DNA from: Mansonella perstans
Taxonomy: Eukaryota > Nematoda > Chromadorea > Rhabditida > Onchocercidae
NCBI GenBank assembly: GCA_037074765.1
Contig: JBAMDO010000153.1
Location: 62,001-126,000, forward strand
Direction: 5' to 3'
Length of the DNA stretch: 64,000 bases
In this document: in pieces, positions 13,701 to 27,100 of the stretch
How the letters are laid out: every line of letters starts with the position of its first letter
How positions within the stretch are numbered: position 1 is the first letter of the stretch
Position numbers and translations under genes: made by a program
The notes under the pieces: model-generated
What the model saw: only the letters and a program-made list of their open reading frames with translations
Told to the model about the DNA's origin: nothing
Database searches by the model: none

Positions 13701-15485
13701 GAAAATGAAAATATATTGAAAGAGAAATCCGATTTCTGAAAAAGGTCTTATCTGCTTTAAATTTCAGTGCAGTTTGCGGTCTTGAGCATTTGCATAGTGC
13801 TTTACATGGAACGGGGACACCACAGAAACCGGCTATTGCACATCGTGATGTGAAATCAAAAAATATCATCGTTAAAAGACCTTACGTTTGTTGCATAGCT
13901 GATTTTGGATTAGCATTAACGTAAATACATATTTTTTTTTAAAAAAAAATTGCTTTTACATTGTCTTTAGTTGTCTTTACAGTTTTAATTGTCTTGTTGA
14001 GAAAATTCTTGTGGTTATGAAATAATCAATTCTTTTCAAGAAAAAATCAAACAAAATATTACATTTAAGTGAAGATATGGTCAAAACTAGAACGGATATA
14101 AATATACAAGTCGGCACCAAACGATATATGGCGCCGGAAGTACTTGATAAATCTTTAAATGTTAAAAATTTTTATCATTTTAAAATGGCGGATATTTATT
14201 CATTTGCACTAGTTATTTGGGAAATTTTACGACGAATTCAGGTCAGTTTGAGAGGAATCGACTATTATATTTCTATTTCATATATTTCATATAATTCACT
14301 TAAATGAGAAAATTTCTTTACTTAGTGTTTTATTTTAGTCATTTTGAGTAGTAATGATAATCAAATTCTTTTCCATTGTGATCGAAAAACCGAAGTTCTG
14401 TTTATATGCTTATTTTAATCCCATGACATATTGAAACACTGTCCCGGCTTTTCTTTAAGATTTAGTTTAACTTTGAGGGAAGATGAATTAAAAATCTCGT
14501 TCAGTAAATTATTCAAAGATGATCTCGTTGTAAACTTTTAGTTGTTTAGAGACTTTAGTTGTAATACTGGTACGAGCATCAGACACATATTTTTATTGGT
14601 CCATATTTCAGGAGGATAATTGCCCCTCAAGAGCCTCGGAAAGTGACAGTGGTATTGGAAGCAGTGGTAGTGGAAGTGGTATAACGAAAATTATGGATGG
14701 ATTTATTACCAATCCTCATGCATCTGGATATATCAATGTTTCAAGCAATGTAGTGAATCATCAAAGTATTTCTGACAATTCGATGGTCAGCTTGAAATTC
14801 AGTCTTTTACGTTTAAATTTTTTGTATACAATAAAGAGATTTTTGATGTATGAACATTTAAAAACTGCATATGTATACCAGTTATTTGCAGTCATTAAAA
14901 GCGCGACCTCCGATGCAACCATTTGATGGTATGGTCGATCCGGATCCATCATTCGAACAAATGCGTAGACTTGTTTGTTTCGAAGGCAAACGGCCATTAT
15001 TGGAGGATGCGTGGACCAGAGATGTAATTTTTTTTTGTATTTCTAACAGTTCATCGTAACCTGTTCCTGTTGATTTAAAATTCACTCAAATCAGTTTCTT
15101 TAACTTACACATGAATTTTACTTTTCAAAAATCTCACTTAAAATATTCTATTTTTAGCCATGCCTGAAAGGAATTTGCGAACTGATAAGCGAATGTTGGA
15201 GTGCAAGTATTGACTGTCGACATACCGCGCTACGAGTCAAAAGAAAAATCAAAGATACGATTTTGGTATGTAGATTAACCACATTTTTTATTAGTTCAAA
15301 AAGTTTTAAAATTTTATTTAGTACATCCAGACAACATCAAAGATTTGTTGTTAGTTAGTATGCCATTGTTGAAGATAACTTCTGAAATAATGTAATTTGA
15401 TTTTCAGAAGCATAATGGTTTAGGTGGTGCACAGACTTCTGGATCTAGCAGACAGGAATGTTCAGCGAAAGCCGTGTCTATTTAG
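10766..15485 (+). CDS. sma-6: TGF-beta/BMP type I receptor serine/threonine kinase, SMA-6-like
   Basis: Sixteen exons, 647 residues: 10766-10841, 11082-11218, 11550-11678, 11782-11871, 12303-12417, 12506-12622, 12841-12931, 13053-13194, 13305-13389, 13479-13623, 13768-13920, 14070-14241, 14612-14785, 14892-15023, 15158-15265, 15408-15485; all phases close. Residues 1-20 form a signal peptide. The cysteine-rich ectodomain ends in the CCQEGNYCN box typical of this receptor family. A membrane segment lies near 192-215 and a GS box (SSGSGSG) near 251-257. The kinase has [27 protein letters not shown] and [10 protein letters not shown], so it should be active. The region before the hinge (AADI...LITDF) resembles BMP-type L45 loops, which favours SMA-6 over DAF-1. 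It would bind DBL-1/BMP ligand with a type II receptor and phosphorylate R-Smads to control body size. Oddities: FA replaces the usual LP after the GS box, and a 58-codon exon is inserted in the kinase C-lobe. Family call is firm; orthologue choice is less so. Confidence 0.9.
12038..12070. repeat. Inverted repeat in a receptor intron
   Basis: Two perfect 13-base arms (AATATTGAAGTAT and its complement) flank a 7-base AT loop. A third copy of the right arm follows within 25 bases, among T runs. It lies in the intron between 11871 and 12303 of the receptor gene. It could form a hairpin or be a remnant of a small AT-rich element. Confidence 0.7.
12665..12688. repeat. Perfect 24-base palindrome
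   Basis: A 24-base sequence identical to its reverse complement, centred on GAATTC, with arms starting ATATTGGTTGA. It lies in the intron just downstream of the transmembrane exon of the receptor gene. A flanking GAATTCAAC extends partial symmetry to the left. No function is known. Confidence 0.85.
14612..14785 (+). other. Ser/Gly-rich insertion exon in the receptor kinase domain
   Basis: This 174-base exon is phase 0 on both sides. It sits between helix F ([10 protein letters not shown]) and the segment [19 protein letters not shown] that precedes helix G. Related receptors have only a short linker here. The insert begins with acidic and serine-rich sequence ([10 protein letters not shown]), then SSGSGSG, then an Asn/Ser-rich tail. 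It could be skipped without frameshift. Confidence 0.8.
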
Positions 15486-17028
15486 CATTAATTTGTGAAA
15501 CATTAATATGTTTTTTCTTGTTTCTTCCCAAAATTACTTTTACATTATCGTCATATTTTATTACTTTTATTCACTCTCTGTTTTCTTTGTTATTCGTCTG
15601 TTACAGAAAATAAGTAATGGATTTAGGATATAGTAATTACATTATATAGTAAGAATTGCATATTTTCTGCTGAATTGTTATTGCTATAAAGAGATAAAGG
15701 CATTATTATGATTTTGGTAGAAAACTAGGTTGAAAAGTGACATGTTCTTTTTTCGACTTTTATTCCATCGAAACATACCAATTTTATGCATATTCCAACT
15801 TCTCTGATCTCACAAAAAATAGGGAATTGTTGAAACTTGATTTATTGTTTTGCTAAGCTTTTATATCGATTCTGTTTCCATACATGTCGTACTTTTATAT
15901 TTCGATTGTTAAAATGTCATTATCCATATCATATATTCCTGATGAGTGTTCCAGTTTTTTTGTTTGTTCTAAGAAAGTGTGATGGAAGGAGATTATTTTG
16001 TGAAAATTTAAAAAGCAATAAATCAAACAACAAGTTCAGCTTATTCTTACATTTGTGTCTTTATTTTTGTTTTATTCTTACGGGATCGTTGTTAATCCGT
16101 TGAAGATTTTTCCATTGGTTTGTTGATTCTTTTTCTTTTAATTAGGCCTTATTTTGTGCATATTTTTTTTTCTTTGTAAAATGCTTGTCTCCTGTTCTGT
16201 AAAACTTCTTTCTTCAATGGTAAAAGCCCTTGATTTCAAGTTTTCTGCGCATTTCATTAATTTATATTTTGGAAACAGCAGCAAGTGGATAAGAATTTGG
16301 TGAGAATTTAAGAAAACATTCCAAAAAACAAAATAGAAATTTAAATATAATTTGCGATATTTCTAAAGTAAAGAGTGTAAAAGATCCTGGATGTTAAGAT
16401 GTCGAGAATAGGTGATGTGCGGATCTATCGGTGACAAATCTCGATTCTTGAGCTAGTGGACTAAATGATTATTAGAATTCTTTTATTCAGTAAGGGGGCA
16501 GGACGATTGTTTCTGTTTTTTTTTTTTCAAGTTTCATATATAGAAAGTAAAATCTAAAATAAAGAATTTTTATAAAAAAGGATTTTTTTGAAAATTTGGA
16601 AAATTGAGAGGGAAGTTGTATTTTTAAAATGATCTTGAAAAAAAAAAGAGTATCAGTAGAGGGATGAGTGAGTGTTATGTCAAAAGCTGATCGATATGAT
16701 GATTTACAATTTTCATGGAGATCATGAGCTTAAAATCCTTTTCATATATCATAGAAGCTATGATGGATATCGGTAGATGACAGGAAACAAAAGAAAAGAT
16801 TGTAATAACTTGAGTAAAAGTAAAAGATAGAGAAATGATAGATAGAATAAACAAAACGATGGAAGCAATAAATGAAGGCGGCGCCCATTCAATATTACTT
16901 AGAGATACAGTTATCACGATTGTAAAATGCTACAAAAAGATCCATTCTATTTCGATTCGACCCACACTTCTATAATCTTCCAATATCGCTTACTTAGAGA
17001 TTAGTTGTCTCCGATTCAACAACTCAGA
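15486..17028. other. Intergenic region between receptor and Wnt genes; no gene found
   Basis: The region holds the 3' UTR of the receptor gene (an AATAAA occurs at about 16017) and the presumed promoter of the Wnt gene. It is AT-rich with T and A runs. Open frames present are short, lack splice signals and do not read as coding. Confidence 0.55.
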
Positions 17029-20000
17029 ATGTCTTCCCGAAACATCATGCTTTACTTAATCTTCATTCTTTTCAATTCATTTTCATATTCTTGGTGGTAA
17101 GTTTTTTTTTCTTACATTAATTAATTCGAAGTATATTTGATTAATCGATCTTTTGAATTTGAAAATTTTGTTTAAAATTGCTAAAATGAAACTTATAATT
17201 AAATAATATTTAATTGTTTAAATTTATAATTGGAAATTCGCCTTGTAAAAAAGAACAAATTATTGAAATAAATTTTTTTGCATTTAGCAACAAATTATTG
17301 CTTGCTTTATTTGATCACATACATTGGTTAATATTATTAACATTCAATTATATAATAGAATGAATACGAGAACGAGGAGTTGCATTTACTAAAAAAGAAT
17401 GGGAAATAAAAAATTAAAAATGAAATGAAAATTGGAACAAAACTAAAATGAAATAAAAGTAAACAGTAAAATTGAATGATTTGATATGAATAATTTTTTT
17501 ATCTATAAACAGTTATCATAGGCTAATGATATTCTTTCTTATGCGAGATGCAATGCTTATATTGTAACAGTTATCTTAAATTAAATTACTAATTGAAATT
17601 ATCATTTGTCATTTCCTTTCGGTACAATGAAACATCAATGCAAAGTGATGCGGTCTTAATAGCAAACTTAACATAAATCCTACAAACAAATAAAGGAATT
17701 TTACGCGGAAATGAAAAATATATCTGGAAAGTATTTTGTCATGCAGTGTCTTAGCAATTGTCATGTAATCCTTCTAATGGTCATATAATCCAAGATACCT
17801 GTCAATTTAAAACTGGTGTAGAAGATTGATGATGTTACCAGAGAAGAATGATATATCCTATGAAAGAAATTATAATTTGTATTATTAATTATGAGAGAAA
17901 TTATAACTTGTATTATTAATTAGATTCCTTCTCACACGCGAATATCGAATAACAGAAGTACGAATTTAAATTTGCGTGTGATGAATGCTATCAAAGATAA
18001 GAAGGAAATTGATTAATTTAATTTGCAGTGAATGCATTGTATTAAATACTTAAGATTTAAGTACTTTTCATTTGGTCGCTTTAAGCTTTAAATATTTATT
18101 ATGAGAAGTTGATGCCTAGTCAATGCTCTTTTTAATATTATTATAAGATAATTAATGGTTAAATTAAATTAAGAATAGATCTTTTCTTATAACATATCAG
18201 TTAAATTTTATCGTAACAAATTGAAATAAGTTGCTGTAACAAGCAGGAAACTTTTTTCTTTCATTGTCCTTAATATTCTTTTTTTTTTAGCCCAAAGGTC
18301 GTTGTACCAATAGAATTTTTGATTAATTTATAATGATGATCTATTATCAATTAATCAGAATCTCTTTCTTTTAGTCTATTTTCTATTCTTCAAAGGTTTC
18401 TTTTGCATTTGAGTTATGTTATTTTATTTCATTTTACAATTTTTCCTGTAAACCATGAAATAATAGGGGAAAATGAGAGAAATTATAATTTGTATTATTT
18501 TGTATTACTTACCAGAAATGCCAAAGTAGTGGTAGGGGTTATTTTGTATTACTTACCAGAAATGCCAAAATAGTGTTAGCGGTTATATCACAAAGATTTT
18601 TAAGGGTCAGAGGATTAGAAAATGTAAATTTGATGGTACATTCGGTTGTAAATCTTATTACTTAATATAACAGGTACCACATATCGTAAATTACGTATTT
18701 TGTTATCTTTGATGTACTAATATTTTTTTATTACTTTATCTGAGAGAGAGAGAAAAAAAAAACGGGAGAGAAGTTATACTATTAGTCGATGATTAATATT
18801 TTCGAATATTTGCACACATTATTTATTTTTTTTTAAAAATTTTTCAAAAATATTCAATAGTTGGATTGAAATTTCTAGCAAGGAGTGTATGTATATATAT
18901 GTAAGTAAATTGCTGTAGGACTTTAAAACATATGTTATATGAATTGTTAGAAATAAATTTTAAAAATTAAATTTATAGGCTACTACTAGAAGCTCCAAAT
19001 AATGTATTTCGTGATGATGGTGTACTCTGTGGTTTATTACCAGGATTGACAAGAAGACAAAGTGATTTGTGTTTGCGACATCGTACGGCAATACGTTATA
19101 TTGTAAAAGGTTTGAAAGCTGCCGTATATGAATGCAGAAATCAGTTTCATGATGAGCGATGGAATTGCTCAGCAAGTCGTAATGGTTTTGCTGTTTCTCA
19201 TCTTAAAGGTATATTTTAAGTATTATATATGTGAGATTAAAATTCATTTTTATTACAAATTAATCATTAATCATAGTTTTGATAAATTCCAATTCATTTT
19301 TCATCATGCTGCTTTTTTATTATAGTTTTCTAGTTTAGAATATATCATTTACATTTATAATTCTTATTGCTATGAAATATTTCTATCTTGAATAAAACCA
19401 ATACACATATCTCAACTCAGTCCACATATTCCAAGTACCAGCCAGCACCTCCCATCTCAAACCACGAACGCCAACGAGTCTTCGACACCTCAAAAGCTTT
19501 TTTTTTTTACAAATTAATCTAAATTTTGGAATTACTCCCTGTATTGAGAATGAAAAATCGTTGTGCAGATTTTATCATAATTGAGATTTGTTATTTACTA
19601 TGATTTACTTTTGTTATGATTTAGATTTATTATGATTTACTTTCCATGGAAATATTTCGGAACAAATTTGTTAAATTTTTTAGTCGGAAGCAAAGAATCA
19701 GCTTATGTATTCGCTATATCATCTGCGGCAGTAAGTCGAGCATTGGCACAAGCATGCGCACAAGGAATGATTGCAAGTTGCAGTTGTGGCATACATTCGA
19801 AACTTATCACAAAACAATTTAAATGGGCTGGTTGCTCTGACAATGTTAAATTTGCAAACAATTTTGGGCGTAAATTCATGGATGCAGCTGATTTAACACA
19901 TAATAATGATACTCGGTTTGTATCTGGCTTTTTTTTTATCTGATAGAGATGGATTAGTATTCTTTAGCCTTATTAATTTGTATCTCTTCATTAATTGTTT

Positions 20001-21121
20001 GCTTGCTAAAGTATATGATGTGAGTGAATGATTTGAGTACAAATATTATAACCCTTAATTTTAAATGTATAATTATGACTACTCACAATAGAGCAGAATG
20101 TTATTTATTGAAGCATTTTTTGCAGTTCAGATGGAGTTAACTTCAATTTACGTTTTTTTAGGTAATGAATAGATGAAGTTAATTGGTTTTTTATCTAACA
20201 GTGTTTAACTTTCTTTTAAAGTTTTTTAATGACAATTCACAAGAACTTGAAGATCATTTTAATGCTGTTGTAAAAGATCATTCATGCATCAATTACATTG
20301 CAGTTCAATGATGAATTTACACAATAATCGAGTTGGACGGAAAGCGGTATCAAGTAGCTTGCATCGTGAATGCAAATGTCACGGTGTTAGTGGATCATGT
20401 GTGATGCAAACTTGTTGGAAAGTTGTACCAAAATTGGAAGAAGTTGGCTTATTGTTGCGAAAAAAATATTCAGATGCTGCTAAGGTTAGAAGTTACTGCT
20501 TGTTTCATCCTGATGGTTATTTTTTTTAATTACAGAAATGGTTGAAATATGGCTATTTTTTTTCTTGGTTACTTTATAACAAAATGGTTGAAAATATGCA
20601 ATTTTAGCGATATTTTGAAATGAATCAGTACATTTAGGTTAGCATATCACCGGAAGGTAGAACTTTGATACCACGAATGGAAAAAACAGGAAGTCGTTCT
20701 GGAAGATATCTGCATAAATCTGGACAAACCATGATCTTAGATAATGAGCTTGTTTATTTGGATGACTCCCTTGATTATTGCAAGGAAGATAAAATAAACG
20801 ATATCCGAAGTCCGCAGGGTCGCGAATGTTTTGACAAATGTGATATGTTCGTTTTATGATCTTTGTGCTGGGAAAAGTATTTGTTGATAGTAGTTTAAAA
20901 AATGAATTGTATAGTGGTCTAAAATCATGGAGACTGAAAATTTCAAAAAAAAAATCTTTAAACTTGATTATTTCCTGACTGATTGCAGGATATGCTGTGG
21001 ACAAGGTTACACAACAATTCGTATGCTGGAAGAGCAGCGGTGTAACTGTAAATTTGTATGGTGCTGTGAAGTGAAATGCGATACATGTCACAGGATTGTT
21101 AGCCATAATTTCTGCAAATAA
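17029..21121 (+). CDS. Wnt family secreted signalling ligand
   Basis: Six exons, 350 residues: 17029-17096, 18979-19208, 19684-19915, 20304-20484, 20638-20846, 20989-21121 (TAA); all phases close. Exon 1 encodes a signal peptide (residues 1 to about 21). The mature part has about 24 cysteines, as in typical Wnts, with WNCS (a glycosylation site), the CKCHGVSGSC motif near residue 200 whose serine is the palmitoleoylated residue in Wnts, CCGQGY, and the Cys-rich C-terminal finger ending in FCK. It would be acylated by Porcupine, secreted and bind Frizzled receptors to set cell polarity and fate. Intron 1 is 1882 bases and holds short tandem duplications. Which of the five C. elegans Wnt classes it belongs to cannot be settled by eye, so no symbol is given. 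A long antisense open frame over exons 5-6 is a shadow. Confidence 0.95.
17860..17920. repeat. 30-base AT-rich tandem duplication
   Basis: Two adjacent copies of a 30-base unit built on GAAATTATAATTTGTATTAT, differing at about two positions. A third partial copy lies at 18473-18500. All are in the first intron of the Wnt gene. Confidence 0.7.
18497..18584. repeat. 44-base tandem duplication in Wnt intron 1
   Basis: Two adjacent 44-base copies starting ATTTTGTATTACTTACCAG differ at a few positions. On the minus strand each contains CTGGTAAGTAA, a very good 5' splice donor consensus, but no minus-strand gene is apparent here. Confidence 0.75.
19405..19495. other. C-rich patch ending in a T run inside a Wnt intron
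   Basis: About 85 bases of unusually C-rich, T-poor sequence end in a run of about ten Ts, within the AT-rich second intron. It has no open coding frame of note. The composition change suggests an inserted fragment, possibly a retroposed RNA in reverse orientation, but no known RNA could be matched by eye. Confidence 0.35.
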
Positions 21122-24100
21122 TTCTGCAAGTTTCCAAAATGTTTTCTTCATTTTTGGATTTTGTGGAAGAAATAATTAAGTAGTTGTTTGTTTATTGTTC
21201 AAATGAATTTGGAAAATGAGATACGATGAGTCCAACTAAGATAGTCCATCCATTTTAAAATTAAAAACGAAAATTTTTCTTGAAATTCAAAGGCATAGGT
21301 CAAAAATTAAAGAAAGCTTGCATATACTGGGAAAAATAATTTCCTTCTTTATTTATTTGTAATTATATATGAATGTATTTTGTTTAATTTCCATTTCAGT
21401 GCAATTTTTTTATTGTATAATGAATAATATCTCATTTAATAGAATTTAGTTTACTTTCCACAATTTTAAAAGCTCTCGAAATTCCATAATACTATTTGAT
21501 TGTGTCAGATTGTAATTTGTATTATTATCCTAGAATCCTGAACAAGTTGAGAAATGTGGAAAGAAAATTATTTGATAAATTGGTGAAGCTAGAACATTAG
21601 TTTGGGAGAAATAAATTTTTTAAAGGATTGATAATTTTTCATTTCAAAAATTACTCATATTCTTGTTTACTTGTTGAAGTTTGGTACTTTTTCTTTCATT
21701 CTACGCTTGCTTTTGTTGTCTTTTTTTTTGTATTATATATCTAATATACAAAATATGTTACTTTAAAATGTTATAGTCGCATTTATCGTTTTACGATTCT
21801 CACAAATGACATTTATTGATAATTTCAAGTCGGAGCAATTTTTTTATCGAATTTTGTTATCGACAGTAATGCTTAAGATGAAAAGTTAAATGTGATGATT
21901 ATAAATAATATACTAAAAATTAATTGGACTTATTAAGTCTTACTTTTAATTAATTAAACTAAATCTTACTTTTGCCTCGTAAATTTTCATTTTCATTCTC
22001 AACCAAACATTAAATGTATTCAGACAAAAAAAATTTATATTAATATGAACAGAATTCAAATTTATGTTATGTTTATAATTTCAAATTTTTTTTATGATTG
22101 TTTAAAAAAAAAGACGAATTTTGTGAAACATAGAGCGTGCGATATTAAGTAATCATAAATTGTCAATTTTTTCCCATCCACAATTGACAAATCGTAAATC
22201 ATGTATGTATCATAGCCGAAGAAGTATATGTAGATTTAATAATATATTCAATGATTCATTTGTTTCTGTAGCAACAAATAATTACAAAGCAAAAAAAATG
22301 AATTTAAGTTTCAAGAGAATCACTTTCGGTTCTTTTTTTCTATCCAGAATTTCTCAGTCTGAGGATGACATAATTTGAAATAAGGGCGATAATTAAAACT
22401 AGTTAAGAATATTGCCATTGGAGTTTTACCCTTTTTTTTCGCCATTTTCATTTCAAGTTAACAGTTCATAAGTTAAAATTTACATACGCATATATCCAGC
22501 ACTAGTTTGATTTCATTTCCAATTTGGATTATATTTTGCAAATATTTACCAAATACTTCAAGAAGTATTGTGATTTAACAAAATAAACTGGTACTATGTT
22601 TATTTAGTATTTAATATTTAGTATGAATAAAAATGTGCCAGAAGTGAGGAAATTTGCTATGATTTAATTTAAGAAAGGATGACTGGATCTAGCAAATTCA
22701 ATTACAACTAAATGAAATGATTGATTAAATTTTGAATATAAACATTTCAGATATATGGCTTAGCAATAGGAATATATTGCTTTTCTAGCTAGATTGCATC
22801 CTTTAATTATCGCTTGCTTTAATCGACAATTTTCTGCTTTGACTGACCGTAAAATTTTCATCCATTTCAAATCCATATTGTTACATTTCTTCTATTTCTG
22901 CATTTGTCAAATTATCAAACCAACAACGCTTGTTGTCATTTTCCTCTTTTACAATTTAAAGCTGACGAGAAGAACTTAAATAATTTAATCCTCCATAAAC
23001 TTCAATAATTAAAAACACAAAATTAATGAAATTCGACAGTAAAAGTTCATGTAATTACATCGTTTCAAAAAGAAAAAAATAATCTAATATTAGAATGCGA
23101 AATTATTGAGGAATATACTGAATAACAAGAGAATATAATGAAGTATGAAAAGATAAAAGGATTGAAGATGAGAAAGATGTATAGATTTGATAGGATGTGA
23201 AAATTTCCGCCTTGCATTCCGCCTGGCATTCCGCCTTGCACTCTGATCGATTCATAGGCAGCTTATAGCAAAAGTTACAACTTTGAGGAAAGCTTACATA
23301 CAAATAAATCTATACTTCAAATTGATTTCGTCGATGTTCGAATTTAAATTCAAATGAAATACTGTTTATTATCTCATCTATTTAATAAAAAACAAAATTC
23401 CAATCAAATCAAGGCTTCCTAAGCTAATTAATTAATACATGCTAGAGAATTAATAAATGTTTTTTGATTTGTTAAAAATTACAAAGATTATTTCATTATT
23501 AAAAATGACATTTTGAAATTACTTATCAATGTGTAACGTACGTAAATAATGATGTCAAACAACGATCTCTTGCTGAAATATGATTCCTTTGAAATATATT
23601 AATCATTTTAAGCTTTTATTTTATGAGTAATATCAGCTGAAGTTGATCTTATGAATCATGCAATGATATTGCATTTAATGTTTACCACTTTATTAAACTA
23701 ATGAGATTAATTAATTTCTTATTATATTTATCAGGAGATATTGTATTTTATCAACTAAACAGCTGTTGATTCATCTATAAATAACGAAAAGCTTTGAGAC
23801 AATATCATCAAATAATTAAAGGCTATCATTCAATCGACATTTGTCGTCGATGCAGAAAGATTATTGCTGTAGAGATATGAGATATGCTATTACTGTAAAA
23901 ATCCTCTTTTTTTTATCACTTTTCCTATGAAAATGATCATTTGATTTATCAAAGAAGGATACCGCTGAGACTAGCAATTTTATTATCGCAATTATAATTG
24001 CCTTAATTGATTTTCAGCCTTTGCATTACTTTACAAATCAAGATTGCTTTGTTATTACAATACTAAGAATTTATTTTACAACTTTTTTTTCTCTTAAGAT

Positions 24101-27100
24101 AATTTTGTTAATTATATGCAAAAGAGAAAGATACAAAGAGAGATTTCTATTTTTTTTCTGATATATAGATGTGATTTTAGACAAACTATATTTAATTTCT
24201 ACTTGTATGATAATTTAGCTAATTAGATGTTACAAATGATAAAAAAAAAATTAACAAATGATTCAGTTTAACAAATAACTAATCTAAATCAAGTTTCGGT
24301 TTTTTTTTTTCCAATTGTTAAAGTTCAAGCGAGAAACTGTGATAGGACAGTCTCTAACTGGTCAAAAATTTTCAACTAAAAAGAAAAACAAAAGACGCAA
24401 ATTGAATTTATATTAAACATAACATTGAATGTGTTAACTTTACTAATCTCATTCTCAATTATTAAAGCTGAATTTAGCAGTTTAGAATTTCAAAATGGTT
24501 TCATCCATTTGTTTGATCCTTTACTACAGACTCGAAATTATAGATGGACTGTATAAATGAGAATATATTGGAAAATAAATATAAATAAGAATATATTGGA
24601 AAATAATCACAACAATTTCAAAATAATCTTAACTATTATCCGTTAACATAAATATTTATCTCCTATAAAATCTAAGCAATTATATTTGCAAATCAACCGC
24701 AGGGCTTAATTGCTTGCAATGACCATCGGTCATTTACTGAGTTGAAATTTCGGATTTCTCTATTACAAATTTGCTTATCACACCCAAAAAAAAAGACAGA
24801 AAACGGGGGAAAATTAGTAACTGAGCCTTTTACATTTATCTTGAGATCAAAATATGAGCAGGTGCAGAATTCGGTTCAAAATGATATCAAAAAAAAAAAG
24901 CTAGAATGGCAGTTAATCATATGTATATATTTATGACTTTTTAAAATTCAATAAAATATGAAGCTACAATTCATCAACACAATAATTTATATGCAAAAAA
25001 AACAGGCTAACAATATTTTAAGCAAAAGCCTCAAAAGAGGTAATTTTTATGTAAACAAAAACAGTCCAACAATAAAGGATAAAGGCGTTGTTATCTTCAT
25101 TGGTTCGAACTTTTCAAAATTTGTTTTAGAAGAAATTCATCTGATTGGATGGATATTTGCTATAGGCATTGGGCGTGGTGGTAAAATGTTTTGCCTGAAA
25201 ATACTTACCTATTTTGAGATCTGGGAATAAAAGTAATGAATGATAGATAGATAAATAGATGAATATACGATGGGTTAGTAGATTGATTGATATCCGGATG
25301 GATGGATAAGATGAATGGATGGATAAAATGGATAGATGGATGCATAAATGATGTGATGTATGGTCGGTTGGGGTGTGTTCCTGTTATAAGATATTCAAGA
25401 ATTTTAAGGCATTATAGGAGGAAAGAAAGGCGGCGCAAATTTGTGATTGCCTTTTCGTTGGATGAATAGCAAGCAATTTGAAATATTTTATTATTTGAGG
25501 GTTAGACCGCATTCCTTCTAATATTGCTGGTAACATTTAGCAAAAAGAAAGCATTTTTTTTTTTTTTTCAGTGCTTACTTACTTGCGATACTTTCGATTA
25601 TTTCGACTAAGCTAAGCCTTCTTCTCTCTCTGTGCTAAACTTGACTAAACCAGACGGAATATTTTCTCACTCTACTATTAAACCACCATACTTTAAATCT
25701 ACGAAACAAATCGTCAAAACGACGGCTCAATTTTTGAAAGAATTATTTTGCGGTAATTTCTTTTTCTCATTTCTGTTTCTTTTTCATCTTTTAATTTTCT
25801 CACAAACATACACAAATACACTCCAAAACTTTCAATTAAAATTATACGATATACATACATTGAACCAATGTGCTGCATTCTTGTCAAAATAAATAATCAT
25901 AAATACATGGATGTCTCATATTGTTTGTCGCTATTAAAATGATAAGAGGATTTATCAAATTTTGTTAAAAATTCGAAAATATAAGTAATATTTGACAAAT
26001 ATAACTATGATATGACCACTACGTAAATTAATGATCAATTATTGCGACGTAAATAATAAACAAATAACAAAGGTGTAGAGTTTTTTGTTATCATTTTTTT
26101 TTTTTTTGTTTTGATAAAAAAGTTAGCAAAACGAAGGAATAAATAAAATGAGTAGCTAAAATTGTGGAATTAAGATAAATTAGATTTGAACTGATTGTTT
26201 AGATAGTAGATAGTTTTAAACATAGATAGTTTTAAACATACTGCCTATTCATAATTTTGTTAAATTTGATCTAAAATTTAGAACTAATTTTATTGATCCA
26301 TAATTTTCAACTTTTGCGTAAATTAATATAATAGCTGCTCATCATGATGTAAATAATTGAAAAGAAATATAAGAAATTTGAATTTTATATACAAAATATT
26401 TCTTAGATGTTACAGCATGAATGAATCAATGATTCGGTGTTTATCATTATTTACCATATTCTTTACTTTATTGACTATTAGTTTGAAGTAAGGAATGAAC
26501 TGAAATCTTTTTCCTAAAATATCCAATAATGCGGCCATGGATGATTGTTAAGCTAAGAAAAGTGATGTAAACTGCAAATCGATAGGAGGCGAAATCTTTT
26601 TGTACAGTAAAATTTTACCCATTGTGATGATTCTAGAATGGTCTCATTGAAATCAAACTTTAATTTGCATTCAAATTTTATTTAAACTTGAAAATATTAA
26701 TGCCTTTTTAATTGCCATTTAATTTTATGAATAATAATGAAGTATTTAAGGGTAACTTTTTACACTATTACTTATAAAAATGAAAATAAGAAAGAAGTGA
26801 AAATTAATACAAATATTCGTAATAACAAGCATTTTATATTACGTGAGGAACTTTTGGAATTCATAAAATTCGAGTGAATCAAAATTCTTTGAAAATTAAC
26901 AAATCCTATTAGATTCTATTGACCATATTGAAATTGCTGTTCAAATCTTGTTTTCACAGCTGTGATTTCATGTGATTCCCTTTGCTTCCACATTAACAAG
27001 TTCTACCTCATTTCTATTCGGTCATTTGATTTGTTATAACAGTAACGGAATTGTTCGGATGAAAATTTAAAAGTATAACTTTTTGGCTTCACATATTGAT

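Noticed and set aside
10766..15485. DAF-1 identity for the type I receptor
   Set aside because: The kinase keeps [16 protein letters not shown] and a BMP-like L45 region, which fits SMA-6 better. A tree would be decisive.
20639..21151. 170-residue open frame on the minus strand over Wnt exons 5 and 6
   Set aside because: It is exactly opposite well-supported Wnt exons and its residues do not resemble a protein; it is a shadow of the sense coding frame.
24958..25230. 90-residue plus-strand frame in the gene-poor region
   Set aside because: No splice context, no domain, AT-rich residue bias (Lys, Ile, Asn, Phe); most likely chance.
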